Assembly: GCA_964568815.1 (NCBI GenBank)
Contig: CAZMRY010000005.1
Location: forward strand, 1-40,199
Source of the DNA: RGIG8700 sp964568815
GTDB lineage: Bacteria > Bacillota > Clostridia > RGIG6154
Direction: 5' to 3'
DNA: 40,199 nt
Below are positions 32,442 through 40,131 of the stretch, piece after piece. The notes below the pieces were generated by a model. It was not told the origin of the DNA and made no database searches. It worked only from the letters and a program-made list of their open reading frames with translations. The position numbers and the translations under genes are program-made. Each line of letters opens with the position of its first letter. The first letter of the stretch is position 1.

Positions 32442-33839
32442 TTATATAATTTCGCCATTAAGCGACCATGTTTTAGATTCAGTTATTTTAAGTTTAACAA
32501 TTTGTCCTGTTAGTTTTTCATCACCAAAGAAATTTACAATTTTGTTTTCAGGTGTTCTTCCCTGTAATGCATCTGGATTATTCTTTGAAGAACCTTCAAC
32601 GAGAACATCAACTATTTTACCAACATAACCGTCATTAATTCTTTTTGATATTTCATTTTGAGTTTCAAGAAGTGTATCAAAATTCTTCTGAATTTCCTCG
32701 GCGGTTAACACGCTATCCATAAGGGCTGCCTTGGTTTTGTCTCTTTTGGAATATATAAATGTAAATAACGAATCAAATTCTACATATTTTACAACATCAA
32801 TTGTTTCTTGAAAATCTTCGTTAGTTTCTGATGGGAAACCGACAATAATATCGCTTGACAAAGCAATTCCTGGAATCATTTTTTTAATTTTATCTATTTT
32901 TTCAAGATATTGTTCTTTTGTATATCCTCTGTTCATATCTTTAAGAACTTTGTTACTTCCTGCCTGAAAAGGTAAATGAAGCTGTGGGCAAACCTTATCA
33001 AGCTGTGCCATTGTTTCGATTAATTCGTCTGAAATATCTTTCGGGTGAGATGTTGCAAATCTAACCCGCTCTATTCCTTCGATTTTACATACTTCTTTAA
33101 GAAGTGTGGCAAAATTATACTCGTTTACATCATCATTGCCATAAGAATTTACATTTTGACCTAAAAGAGTAATTTCTTTATACCCATCCTTGGCAAGCTG
33201 CTTTATTTCATTTAAAACATCTTCATGTTTTCTGCTTCTTTCTCTACCTCTGACATACGGAACAACGCAATAAGAACAAAAGTTATTACATCCATACATT
33301 ATGCTTACCCATGCTCTGAATTTATCATCTCTGAGCACAGGGATATCTTCAGCAATTCTTCCGTCACTGTCCATTACATCAAGAACACGATTTTTCATCA
33401 TAGCTGAATATAATATTTCAGGGAACTTATATAAGGAATGTGTTCCGAAAATCATATCAACATGTCTGAATTTCTGATTTAATACAGATGCGGCCTTTTC
33501 TTGTTGTACCATACAACCGCATACACCTATTAATACTTTTCTGTTTTTTGCTTTAAGGTATTTCAGTGCTCCAACATTGCCTTTAAGTTTGAGTTCTGCG
33601 TTTTCTCTGACAGCACATGTGTTAAAAATAATTACATCAGCTTTTTCTCTTTCTTCTATAATAGTATACCCCATCGCACTGAGCATACCTTTTAGTTTTT
33701 CCGAATCATTTTCATTTTGCTGACAGCCATAAGTAATAACACAAGCTGTTTTATCATTAATTAGTTTTCTGATTTTTTCTATATACTTATTCTGAACACT
33801 TAGTTCATCATTAGAAATGTGTATTCCTTGTTTTGCCAT
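32442..33839 (-). CDS. miaB: tRNA-2-methylthio-N6-dimethylallyladenosine synthase MiaB
   Basis: Radical SAM methylthiotransferase that adds a methylthio group to i6A37 of tRNAs. The 465-residue protein has the N-terminal UPF0004 domain with Cys39, Cys75 and Cys109 for the auxiliary cluster, the radical SAM motif GCNNFCSYC with Cys184, Cys188 and Cys191, and a C-terminal TRAM domain. It follows pncB with no gap, so the two are co-transcribed. Confidence 0.95.
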   Translation of the reverse strand: MAKQGIHISNDELSVQNKYIEKIRKLINDKTACVITYGCQQNENDSEKLKGMLSAMGYTIIEEREKADVIIFNTCAVRENAELKLKGNVGALKYLKAKNRKVLIGVCGCMVQQEKAASVLNQKFRHVDMIFGTHSLYKFPEILYSAMMKNRVLDVMDSDGRIAEDIPVLRDDKFRAWVSIMYGCNNFCSYCVVPYVRGRERSRKHEDVLNEIKQLAKDGYKEITLLGQNVNSYGNDDVNEYNFATLLKEVCKIEGIERVRFATSHPKDISDELIETMAQLDKVCPQLHLPFQAGSNKVLKDMNRGYTKEQYLEKIDKIKKMIPGIALSSDIIVGFPSETNEDFQETIDVVKYVEFDSLFTFIYSKRDKTKAALMDSVLTAEEIQKNFDTLLETQNEISKRINDGYVGKIVDVLVEGSSKNNPDALQGRTPENKIVNFFGDEKLTGQIVKLKITESKTWSLNGEII

Positions 33840-35276
33840 TTATTTTCCCTCTAACAAATCATTTTTAATATCCCACAATTTTTTAGATAAATCAACATAG
33901 TATTTATGTGGATTTTCAAATCTTAAAACTTCATCCCAAAGTGTATCAATCTGTTCTTTGCAATACTCTTTTATTTCATGTAGAGAAGGATTGTTGTATA
34001 TACATTTTCCTTTCTCATAAATCTTTACAAGTAACTTTTTAGCAGTGAAATTATTGATTTTTTTCTTCTTCCATGTATGCTCAGGATCAAAAATTGTGTA
34101 TTCTTTTGAATTATCTATTACTTCATCATGAAGAGTAATTACATCAGCAATAGCTTTACCTGTTTCGTTAGAAAAAAGTCTGTAAAGATTTTTAAAACCA
34201 GGAGTTGTAATTTTAGCAACATTTTCACTTTTTTTAATTTTAGGTACAAGTTCACCGTTTTTTTCTACAGCTACAAGTTTATATACGCCACCAAAAACAG
34301 GTTCTGATTTTGAAGTAATAAGTCTTTCCCCAACCCCAAAAGAATCAAGCTTTGCCCCTTGAATAAGAGTATCTCTTATAATATATTCATCAAGTGAGTT
34401 GGATGCCATAATTTTGCAGTCCTCATATCCAGCATCATCAAGCATCTTTCTTGCTTTTTTAGAAAGATATGTTATATCACCACTGTCTATCCTTATTCCT
34501 GACGGTCTGTAGCCTTTGGGTTTAAGATATTCATCGAAAACTTTAATAGCATTTGGAACACCTGAATTTAAAACATCAAATGTATCAACAAGTAGAACGC
34601 ATTTTTCAGGGTAAAGCTTGGCATATGACGCAAATGCCTCATACTCTGATTCAAAAGCCTGTACCCAACTATGTGCCATAGTTCCGACTGCAGGAATTCC
34701 AAACATTTTTTCATCAATTGTACACGCCGTTCCTGCACATCCACCTATATATGAGGCTCTTGCACCATAAATCGCACCAAACGCACCCTGAGCTCTTCTT
34801 GAACCAAATTCAAATACAGGCCTTCCCTGTGCGGCACGAACAATTCTGTTTGATTTTGTTGCAATAAGGCTCTGATGATTTATAGTCAGTAAAATCATTG
34901 TTTCAAGGAACTGTGCCTGAATCATTGGTCCTTTTACTGTAACAATAGGCTCACCAGGGAAAATAGGAGTTCCTTCAGGGATAGCCCACACATCACATTC
35001 AAACTTAAAATCAGCAAGATAGTTAAGAAATTCTTCTGAAAACATATTTTTACTTCTTAAAAATTCAATATCTTCTTCAGTAAATTTTATATTATCAAGG
35101 TACTCACACAACTGCTGAACACCAACCATAATAGCATATCCGCCATCATCAGGAACTTTTCTGAAAAACATATCAAAATATCCGATTGTATTTTCCATAC
35201 CATATGCAAAATAACCGTTTGCCATAGTAAGCTCATAAAAATCAGTAAGCATTGTCAGATTAAGTTCATTTGTCAT
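33840..35276 (-). CDS. pncB: Nicotinate phosphoribosyltransferase
   Basis: Converts nicotinate and PRPP to nicotinate mononucleotide in NAD salvage. The 478-residue protein has LTDFYELTMANGYF at the start, EFGSRRAQG, the phospho-acceptor His region GTMAHSWVQAF, and the phosphate-binding IRIDSGDITYLSKKAR. Length fits the long Firmicutes form. SD is AGAGGC. The promoter just upstream has a palindrome in its spacer, suggesting NAD- or niacin-linked control. CinA, an NMN amidohydrolase, is encoded elsewhere in the window. Confidence 0.95.
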   Translation of the reverse strand: MTNELNLTMLTDFYELTMANGYFAYGMENTIGYFDMFFRKVPDDGGYAIMVGVQQLCEYLDNIKFTEEDIEFLRSKNMFSEEFLNYLADFKFECDVWAIPEGTPIFPGEPIVTVKGPMIQAQFLETMILLTINHQSLIATKSNRIVRAAQGRPVFEFGSRRAQGAFGAIYGARASYIGGCAGTACTIDEKMFGIPAVGTMAHSWVQAFESEYEAFASYAKLYPEKCVLLVDTFDVLNSGVPNAIKVFDEYLKPKGYRPSGIRIDSGDITYLSKKARKMLDDAGYEDCKIMASNSLDEYIIRDTLIQGAKLDSFGVGERLITSKSEPVFGGVYKLVAVEKNGELVPKIKKSENVAKITTPGFKNLYRLFSNETGKAIADVITLHDEVIDNSKEYTIFDPEHTWKKKKINNFTAKKLLVKIYEKGKCIYNNPSLHEIKEYCKEQIDTLWDEVLRFENPHKYYVDLSKKLWDIKNDLLEGK

Positions 35277-35300
35277 TTTATAGCCTCTTTTCAGTTTATA

Positions 35301-35329
35301 ATTAAAACAGACACTTTCGTGTCTGTCAT
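35301..35329 (-). promoter_or_regulatory. Candidate promoter of pncB-miaB with palindromic spacer
   Basis: Minus strand: -35 ATGACA (35324-35329), 17-bp spacer, -10 TTTAAT (35301-35306). Each hexamer has one mismatch to consensus. The spacer is almost wholly the palindrome ACAGACAC-GAAA-GTGTCTGT (35307-35326). Confidence 0.45.
35303..35326 (-). terminator. Hairpin after the small membrane protein gene; terminator or operator
   Basis: ACAGACAC/GTGTCTGT with a GAAA tetraloop on the minus strand, six bases after the upstream stop codon, followed by only four T. It can end the rsmE transcript, or be a repressor site for pncB. Confidence 0.6.
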
Positions 35330-35331
35330 TT

Positions 35332-35745
35332 TTATTTATTTACATATAAAAAGTATCTGATTATTTCATATAAATAAAGTATTGCAACTAAGGCTCCCAC
35401 TGCTTTAAGTCTGGTAGCTACATTAATAAACATCATATTAAGTCCAAAAGGAAGAATATAATAGAATTTAACAAACAAGCCAGTAATAAGAATAATAAGG
35501 AAGATTACACTGTAATAAACCATATTCTGAACCTTAATTTTTTTAAGTGAACAAAGAACAATCATAGCAATAATTCCAAGAATTCCTATTACAATAAGTG
35601 CATATGTAAGCGGTGTATAGTACTTAAACGCACTCGAACTAAAAAATATAATATTAAGTATATAAAATCCAAACTCAAGTATTACCAAAAACAATGTTGA
35701 TAACAAGAATCTGTTTACTACCGCTTCATTTTCTCTTTTACTCAT
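35332..35745 (-). CDS. Small membrane protein of unknown function
   Basis: A 137-residue protein I do not recognise. It has a short polar N terminus (MSKRENEAVVNRF) and four hydrophobic stretches, roughly residues 12-34, 43-65, 75-95 and 108-133, with basic residues in the loop KKIKVQN, so the fold is probably a four-helix membrane protein. SD AAAGGAG is at good spacing. It follows rsmE by 14 bases and is read with it; no functional link is evident. Confidence 0.65.
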   Translation of the reverse strand: MSKRENEAVVNRFLLSTLFLVILEFGFYILNIIFFSSSAFKYYTPLTYALIVIGILGIIAMIVLCSLKKIKVQNMVYYSVIFLIILITGLFVKFYYILPFGLNMMFINVATRLKAVGALVAILYLYEIIRYFLYVNK

Positions 35746-35759
35746 TTTTCATACTCCTT

Positions 35760-36488
35760 TTAGTCTAACTCGTGTAATTTAAACATGGTCACAGCCAATA
35801 ACGCTATCGCAGCTGTTTCTGTTCTTAAAATTCTTTTTCCGAGTGTTGTTGTCTTAACACCCATATCTCTCGCTTTTGAAATTTCGGCAGGTGAAAAACC
35901 GCCTTCAGGTCCAATCATAATTCCTACTGAGTTAATATCTTCATTAAAGTAATTGTCATATGTATTTTCTTTATCACGTTCATATGCAATCACAGATAAA
36001 TCATAATCAGACATCATATGCATAGCGGTGTCAAACTTTACAGGTTCGTGCACTTTGGGGACAACTGATCTTTTGCATTGTTTAACAGCTTCAACTGCAA
36101 TTCTGTTCCATCTGATTATCTTAGAATTCTCATCCTTAATCTTAACTACAGAAAATTCAGTTTCAACAGGAACAATCTCTGATACTCCAAGTTCAACCGC
36201 TTTTTGTATAACTAAATCCATCTTAGTGCCCTTTGAAAGACTTTGAAAAAGCACAACTTTTCTAGAAGGTTCATTATTTTCTATTTCTTCTAAAATCTCA
36301 GCTTCAACATTAACATCTAAAGATAAAACTTTGGCAACATAAGCTCTGCCGGAAGAGTCACAAACTTCTATGCTTTCCCCTTCCCTTATTCTGAGAACTT
36401 TAGAAATATGTTTTGATTCATCGGCAGACAGCGAAATTATATCACCTTTGCCTTTAACTACAACATCATCAGCATAACTTCTGTGCAT
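35760..36488 (-). CDS. rsmE: 16S rRNA m3U1498 methyltransferase RsmE
   Basis: SPOUT methyltransferase that modifies U1498 of 16S rRNA. The 242-residue protein has an N-terminal PUA-like domain (MHRSYADD..., HISKVLRIREGE) and the SPOUT knot with FQSLSKGTKMD, IGPEGGFSPAEI and LGKRILRTETA. It is the first gene of a two-gene unit. In many Firmicutes prmA precedes it; here it does not. Confidence 0.95.
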   Translation of the reverse strand: MHRSYADDVVVKGKGDIISLSADESKHISKVLRIREGESIEVCDSSGRAYVAKVLSLDVNVEAEILEEIENNEPSRKVVLFQSLSKGTKMDLVIQKAVELGVSEIVPVETEFSVVKIKDENSKIIRWNRIAVEAVKQCKRSVVPKVHEPVKFDTAMHMMSDYDLSVIAYERDKENTYDNYFNEDINSVGIMIGPEGGFSPAEISKARDMGVKTTTLGKRILRTETAAIALLAVTMFKLHELD

Positions 36489-36506
36489 ATAACACCAACT
36501 TAATAA

Positions 36507-36535
36507 ATTTTACTATTTAATTGCAATTTTGTCAA
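36507..36535 (-). promoter_or_regulatory. Promoter of rsmE
   Basis: Minus strand: perfect -35 TTGACA (36530-36535), 17-bp spacer, -10 TAAAAT (36507-36512). Confidence 0.85.
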
Positions 36536-36668
36536 TAGAAAAATGACACATTACAATCAATTTATTATCATTATAACAGATTTTTTAAAATAATACAATA
36601 TTTTTTTGAATATTATTAGATTTTTTAGAATATATTATACTAATGATAAAAAAGTTATAAAAAAACTC

Positions 36669-36697
36669 TTGACAAATGTATTTTTATATGCTATTAT
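36669..36697 (+). promoter_or_regulatory. Promoter of the initiator tRNA gene
   Basis: Perfect -35 TTGACA (36669-36674), 17-bp spacer, -10 TATTAT (36692-36697). The 130 bases to its left, back to the rsmE promoter, are almost only A and T and hold nothing else I can name. Confidence 0.85.
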
Positions 36698-36719
36698 ATT
36701 CAAGCTGACTACAAGATAT

Positions 36720-36796
<77 letters not shown>

Positions 36797-36801
36797 TATT
36801 T

Positions 36802-36838
36802 AAACCCTTGATTGTTTAAAAATCAAGGGTTTGTTTTT
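36802..36838 (+). terminator. Terminator of the initiator tRNA gene
   Basis: AAACCCTTGATT/AATCAAGGGTTT, 12-bp stem with a 7-base loop, followed by GTTTTT. Confidence 0.92.
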
Positions 36839-36873
36839 ATATCTATTCTGAGAAAATGCGAAGAAAAATTTAG

Positions 36874-36902
36874 TTTACAAAACAAAATAAATATGGTAAT
36901 CT
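36874..36902 (+). promoter_or_regulatory. Probable promoter of the GH28-like gene
   Basis: -35 TTTACA (36874-36879), 17-bp spacer, -10 TAATCT (36897-36902), about 30 bases before the SD. Confidence 0.6.
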
Positions 36903-36940
36903 TATAAAAATTGTATTTTTGAATTTAATAGGTGACAATT

Positions 36941-38314
36941 ATGAAAAATAAATTTAACATTTTAAATTTCGGTGCAGAACCAGACTTGTTAAAGGTTCAA
37001 ACAAAAGCTTTTCAGGACACTATAGATTACTGCTATAAGAACGGTGGCGGTGAAGTTATTGTTCCTGCAGGTACATATATTATTGGTGATATAAGACTGC
37101 GAAGCAATATAACTTTACACCTGCTTGAAAATGCTGTAATTAAAGGAAGTGCTAACATCAATGACTACAGTAATATATATAATGACATAATCGAGCCTCT
37201 TCCTTCAGAGCAGGCAACAAAAGCAAAGTGGGTAACAGCTAATCAACACTTTGCCAATGGTGGTGGTCTGAAAAAACATCTATATACAGCAGGCAGTTAC
37301 TGGAACTATGGTATTATAAGAGCTGTGTATGCTGAAAACATCTCAATCAAGGGTGAAAAGGGTTCTGTAATCGATGGCGGAAATCTTTACGACCCAAATG
37401 GCGAAGAAAATTACAGAGGACCACACGGCATTAATATGCATTTTTGTAAAAATGTAAGATTTGAAGGTTATACAATAAAAGATACAGGCAATTGGGCACA
37501 TGCTATTTTTCAGTCACAAGACATTATTTTTAACAATCTCTCCGTTCTTGGCGGACATGATGCACTACATACCAGGTCTTGTAAAAATGTCACAATGTCT
37601 GATTGCAAACTTATTACCGGTGACGATTGTGTTGCGGGTTTTGACTGTGTAGATGTTAAAATTAATAACTGTGAAATAAGTTCAGCATGCAGTGCATTCA
37701 GATTTGGTGGAAACAATATACTAATTGAGAATTGTGATGTTTACGGTCCTTGTAAATATCAATTCAGAGGCTCTTTTTCTCAGGAAGAAAAACAAAACAG
37801 TGCCGAAATGTCATCCGTTGCGAGAAATAATACTCTTTGCTTTTTTACATATTTTGTTACAGATGACTTACCTCAGCAAAAACAACCAGGAAATATTGTT
37901 ATCAGAAATTGCAAAATAAATAATATTGATAAAATGCTACACATAAACCTTTCAGGAAATGAAACATGGCAAAGAGGTAATCCTCCAACAGACATAACAT
38001 TTGAAAACATTGAAGCAACTGATATAAAGATTGGTTTTTGTGGATACGGCGACGGAATTGTACCATACAAACTTAATATAAATAATATTGTGTACAAAGT
38101 TGCAGATGGGTTTGAAACTGAACCATTTATGAAAGTAGCACACTTTGGAAGTATTAATATTAAAAATACTAAAATATTTAATTATAACGGCAATTCATTT
38201 ATCAGATCATGGAGTGAAGATGGGACAGTCAATACTGAAAATTTAATCTGTGACATTAAAGATAACGAATTACTCGTAAGAGCAACCGAAGACTTTACTT
38301 GTAAACCAATATAA
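36941..38314 (+). CDS. GH28-like right-handed beta-helix protein (polygalacturonase family)
   Basis: A 457-residue protein with the N-terminal pectate-lyase-superfamily start (FNILNFGAEPDLLKVQTKAF, GGGEVIVPAGTYIIGDIRL) and repeated beta-helix rungs. The GH28 acid pair is visible as TGDDC (Asp228, Asp229), and Asp207 in GGHDALH stands where family members have NTDG. The next motif, normally G-H-G, reads SSACSAFRFGG, so the catalytic set is altered. There is no signal peptide, so it would act in the cytoplasm, perhaps on imported oligogalacturonides; that is inference. The frame opens at GTG 36932, but ATG at 36941 with TAGGTGA upstream is the better start. Single-gene unit; no sugar-uptake genes next to it. 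Confidence 0.78.
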   Translation: MKNKFNILNFGAEPDLLKVQTKAFQDTIDYCYKNGGGEVIVPAGTYIIGDIRLRSNITLHLLENAVIKGSANINDYSNIYNDIIEPLPSEQATKAKWVTANQHFANGGGLKKHLYTAGSYWNYGIIRAVYAENISIKGEKGSVIDGGNLYDPNGEENYRGPHGINMHFCKNVRFEGYTIKDTGNWAHAIFQSQDIIFNNLSVLGGHDALHTRSCKNVTMSDCKLITGDDCVAGFDCVDVKINNCEISSACSAFRFGGNNILIENCDVYGPCKYQFRGSFSQEEKQNSAEMSSVARNNTLCFFTYFVTDDLPQQKQPGNIVIRNCKINNIDKMLHINLSGNETWQRGNPPTDITFENIEATDIKIGFCGYGDGIVPYKLNINNIVYKVADGFETEPFMKVAHFGSINIKNTKIFNYNGNSFIRSWSEDGTVNTENLICDIKDNELLVRATEDFTCKPI

Positions 38315-38341
38315 AAAGCAGCGGAATAACCGCTGCTTTTT
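38313..38341. terminator. Bidirectional terminator between the GH28-like gene and dtd
   Basis: AAAAAGCAGCGG/CCGCTGCTTTTT, 12-bp stem with loop AATAA, T runs on both strands. Confidence 0.92.
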
Positions 38342-38789
38342 AGCATATTTCGTCGCTGTCAAGTAAAACAGTAAAAGGTCCGTCATTTACAAGAGAGACT
38401 TTCATATCTGCCCCAAAAACTCCACATTCAGTTTTTACAAATAACTCCCTGCATCTTGTAAGAAGATACTCATACATTTCTTCTGCCATGTCAGGTGCAC
38501 CAGCGTTTACAAAGCTTGGTCTGTTACCTTTTTTGCAATCAGCATATAGTGTAAATTGAGAAATTACCAACACTTCCCCATTCACCTGACCTATGCTTAA
38601 ATTTATTTTCTCGTTTTCATCTTCAAAAATTCTTAATCTTGATACTTTTTCAATCATTTTATCTGCAATTTCTTTAGTATCAGTATTTGAAACACCAAGA
38701 AACAATAAAAAACCCTTATTTATTGCACCTTTAACTTCCCCATCAACTTCAACTTTAGCTTCAAGTACTCTTTGAATAACTATTTTCAT
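38340..38789 (-). CDS. dtd: D-aminoacyl-tRNA deacylase
   Basis: Removes D-amino acids wrongly attached to tRNA. The 149-residue protein has normal length and shows MKIVIQRV at the start, the active-site SQFTLYAD (about 77-84), GNRPSF and the C-terminal cross-dimer motif VNDGPFTVL (usually NDGPVT). SD AAGGAGA. In many Firmicutes relA precedes dtd; here the gene upstream is a pseudogene. Confidence 0.95.
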   Translation of the reverse strand: MKIVIQRVLEAKVEVDGEVKGAINKGFLLFLGVSNTDTKEIADKMIEKVSRLRIFEDENEKINLSIGQVNGEVLVISQFTLYADCKKGNRPSFVNAGAPDMAEEMYEYLLTRCRELFVKTECGVFGADMKVSLVNDGPFTVLLDSDEIC

Positions 38790-38830
38790 ATATCTTTCTC
38801 CTTATTTATATCTGTTAATTGTTCTTCCTT

Positions 38831-38850
38831 ACCGCTTGCAAGCGAGCGGT
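38831..38850. repeat. Short hairpin at the pseudogene end
   Basis: ACCGCT and AGCGGT (6-bp arms) around TGCAAGCG, 10 bases past the in-frame stop of the pseudogene fragment. GC-rich in an AT-rich setting; it may mark a deletion joint. Confidence 0.5.
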
Positions 38851-38859
38851 CTATTGCGT

Positions 38860-39124
38860 TTAAACAAGATGCTGTGCATAGAAATAAAAACCGCCATATG
38901 GACTTTCCATAACAAGAGGTGCTCTCAAAAATCCGCCTAAAACTTTTCCGTAGGTCTCATCAGCAACAGCTTTTTTGAGTTCTTGCACATAGTCGGCATA
39001 TATGCAAATTGAGCCACGGCATATTTTAACATTGTTTTCTATCAACTCATCCATAAAATCTTTACGTGATTTAAAAACGATTTGCATGTGAGTTTTCGCA
39101 ACCCAAAATCGCTAATTTATACAT
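38860..39124 (-). pseudogene. Gfo/Idh/MocA-family oxidoreductase remnant, frameshifted and internally deleted
   Basis: Two parts of one NAD(P)-dependent oxidoreductase remain. From ATG 39124 the frame reads MYKLAILGCENSHANRF, a typical N terminus of a Gfo/Idh/MocA subgroup, and stops at TAA (39073-39071) in a run of T. One base out of frame it continues KSRKDFMDELIENNVKIC, then ICIYADYVQELKKAV, YGKVLGGFLRAP and SPYGGFYFYAQHLV, the central part of the same family, and stops at 38862-38860. About 90-100 codons between the two parts and the whole C-terminal half are missing. SD GGGAG and a good promoter are still in place. A 75-residue frame from ATG 39087 is open but has no good ribosome site and begins inside the first fragment. 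Confidence 0.75.
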
Positions 39125-39143
39125 ATCATCAACTCCCTGATAC

Positions 39144-39172
39144 ATTATACTACTATACTCTGTAATTTTCAA
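39144..39172 (-). promoter_or_regulatory. Intact promoter in front of the oxidoreductase pseudogene
   Basis: Minus strand: -35 TTGAAA (39167-39172), 17-bp spacer, perfect -10 TATAAT (39144-39149), 20 bases before the ATG. Confidence 0.75.
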
Positions 39173-39174
39173 GA

Positions 39175-39224
39175 CAAATTGATGTTGTGTCTACTGGCAA
39201 ATTGATGTTGTGTCTACTGGCAAA
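39175..39224. repeat. Two exact tandem copies of a 23-bp unit
   Basis: Unit CAAATTGATGTTGTGTCTAC+TGG at 39175-39197 and again at 39198-39220, with the first four bases of a third copy. It begins at the -35 edge of the pseudogene promoter. Confidence 0.95.
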
Positions 39225-39246
39225 ACAAAAAAACATCCCACCGGAT
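39225..39246 (-). terminator. Short terminator-like hairpin
   Basis: Minus strand CATCC-GGTG-GGATG followed by seven T. It could end transcription coming from the lipoprotein gene and hairpin array. Confidence 0.55.
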
Positions 39247-39249
39247 GCA

Positions 39250-39429
39250 GAGTATATAACCTATTTACACTTCCAAAAACTGCTAGCAACGAGCAGAAAA
39301 ACTGAATATTAAAGCATATAGACGAGCGATTTTGGTACATATTGGATAAACTTCATTTATTGAATTAAGATCAATAATCCGATTTTGTTTATACTTGTTT
39401 TATGCGTCGTTGTTTTTAACGAACTATCT
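39250..39429. other. Non-coding stretch without recognised content
   Basis: About 180 bases with stops in all frames and no promoter, RNA or repeat I can name. Only the palindromic snippet CGTTGTTTTTAACG (39403-39416 area) stands out. Together with the tandem repeat and the hairpin array it fills a 540-base gap without an intact gene. Confidence 0.5.
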
Positions 39430-39700
39430 CGCTTTGCTCGAAAGGATTTGTTTCGTTGAAAAAAGCAGAACCATAGAGATATTTTTGTTAAGTGATATTC
39501 CAACTCCGTTGGAGTGATATTTTTGATAAATCAAAAGTGATATTGAAACCTTCTGTTTCAGTGATATTATTATGAGCAAAGCGAATAACAAGGTTCTGTC
39601 GCAGACAGGTTCTTATATTTGCCTCTAACTGAGTGAAGCACAATACCACTCGGTGTAAACCGAATATCACTGCAAAGCAATATCATTTGCCGCAGGCAAA
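39430..39700. repeat. Array of mini-hairpins with a conserved 9-bp spacer
   Basis: On the left AGTGATATT occurs four times (39491, 39513, 39536, 39560) and alternates with small perfect hairpins: CCAAC-TCC-GTTGG, TTTGAT-AA-ATCAAA, GAAAC-CTTCT-GTTTC. In the middle lies CTGTC-GCA-GACAG. On the right come CGGT-GTAA-ACCG, then the spacer in reverse complement AATATCACT (39663), TGC-AAA-GCA, AATATCA and TTTGCC-GCA-GGCAAA (39686-39700). Stem sequences differ while the spacer is kept. This looks like a dispersed intergenic repeat element rather than a gene. Confidence 0.8.
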
Positions 39701-40086
39701 TATAATGGAGCATTTTTGTATTTCTCATAAGTCTTTTTGCAGACAACCTCAAAACCCATTCCAGTATAAGTTGCCTTTGCAATTGATATATTTAAAATTT
39801 CTGTCGTAGAATCCGCATCGCCTCCGATTGCATAATTCACGGCAACAGGCAACTCATTTTTAAACAATATCGTTGTACCATTTTTAGAATATAATACATC
39901 ATCTGAAAAATTACTTTCCTCTTCATTAACATCAAGGTCTATTTGTTCTTTTTCGGTTACATTAGTATCAATGCAAATTCCATCGTTGTAACCGGCCTCG
40001 AAAGATTCCTTAACAACATCTGTGCATGCAGTTAACGATAGCAAGAATACAAAAATACATACTATAACTGTGATTTTTCTTTTCAT
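39667..40086 (-). CDS. Putative lipoprotein of unknown function
   Basis: A 139-residue protein with a type II signal peptide: MKRK, a hydrophobic core, and lipobox LTAC with Cys21 as lipid anchor. The mature part is acidic up to about residue 65, followed by a segment TTILFKNELPVAVNYAIGG and a C-terminal helix-like part. I do not recognise a family. SD GAGGTG is seven bases from the ATG. The last eight or so residues (PAANDIALQ) are encoded by the first two hairpins of the array, so the natural C terminus may have been replaced by the repeat. A hairpin just upstream separates it from a gene outside the window. Confidence 0.65.
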   Translation of the reverse strand: MKRKITVIVCIFVFLLSLTACTDVVKESFEAGYNDGICIDTNVTEKEQIDLDVNEEESNFSDDVLYSKNGTTILFKNELPVAVNYAIGGDADSTTEILNISIAKATYTGMGFEVVCKKTYEKYKNAPLYLPAANDIALQ

Positions 40087-40103
40087 TTTTTCACCTCTTC
40101 AAT

Positions 40104-40131
40104 AAAAAAGTGCGTAGCCGAAGCTACGCAC
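40104..40131 (-). terminator. Strong hairpin in front of the lipoprotein gene
   Basis: Minus strand GTGCGTAGC-TTCG-GCTACGCAC followed by TTTTTT. It ends only 17 bases before the lipoprotein ATG, so it is either the terminator of a gene to the right or a leader attenuator. Confidence 0.85.

Noticed and set aside
39430..39700. CRISPR array
   Set aside because: The conserved unit is only 9 bp, inserts are self-complementary and 7-26 bp, and the unit changes orientation; there are no cas genes.
39488..39782. Two short minus-strand frames in the hairpin array
   Set aside because: They translate repeat spacers and hairpins, have no SD and overlap each other and the lipoprotein frame.
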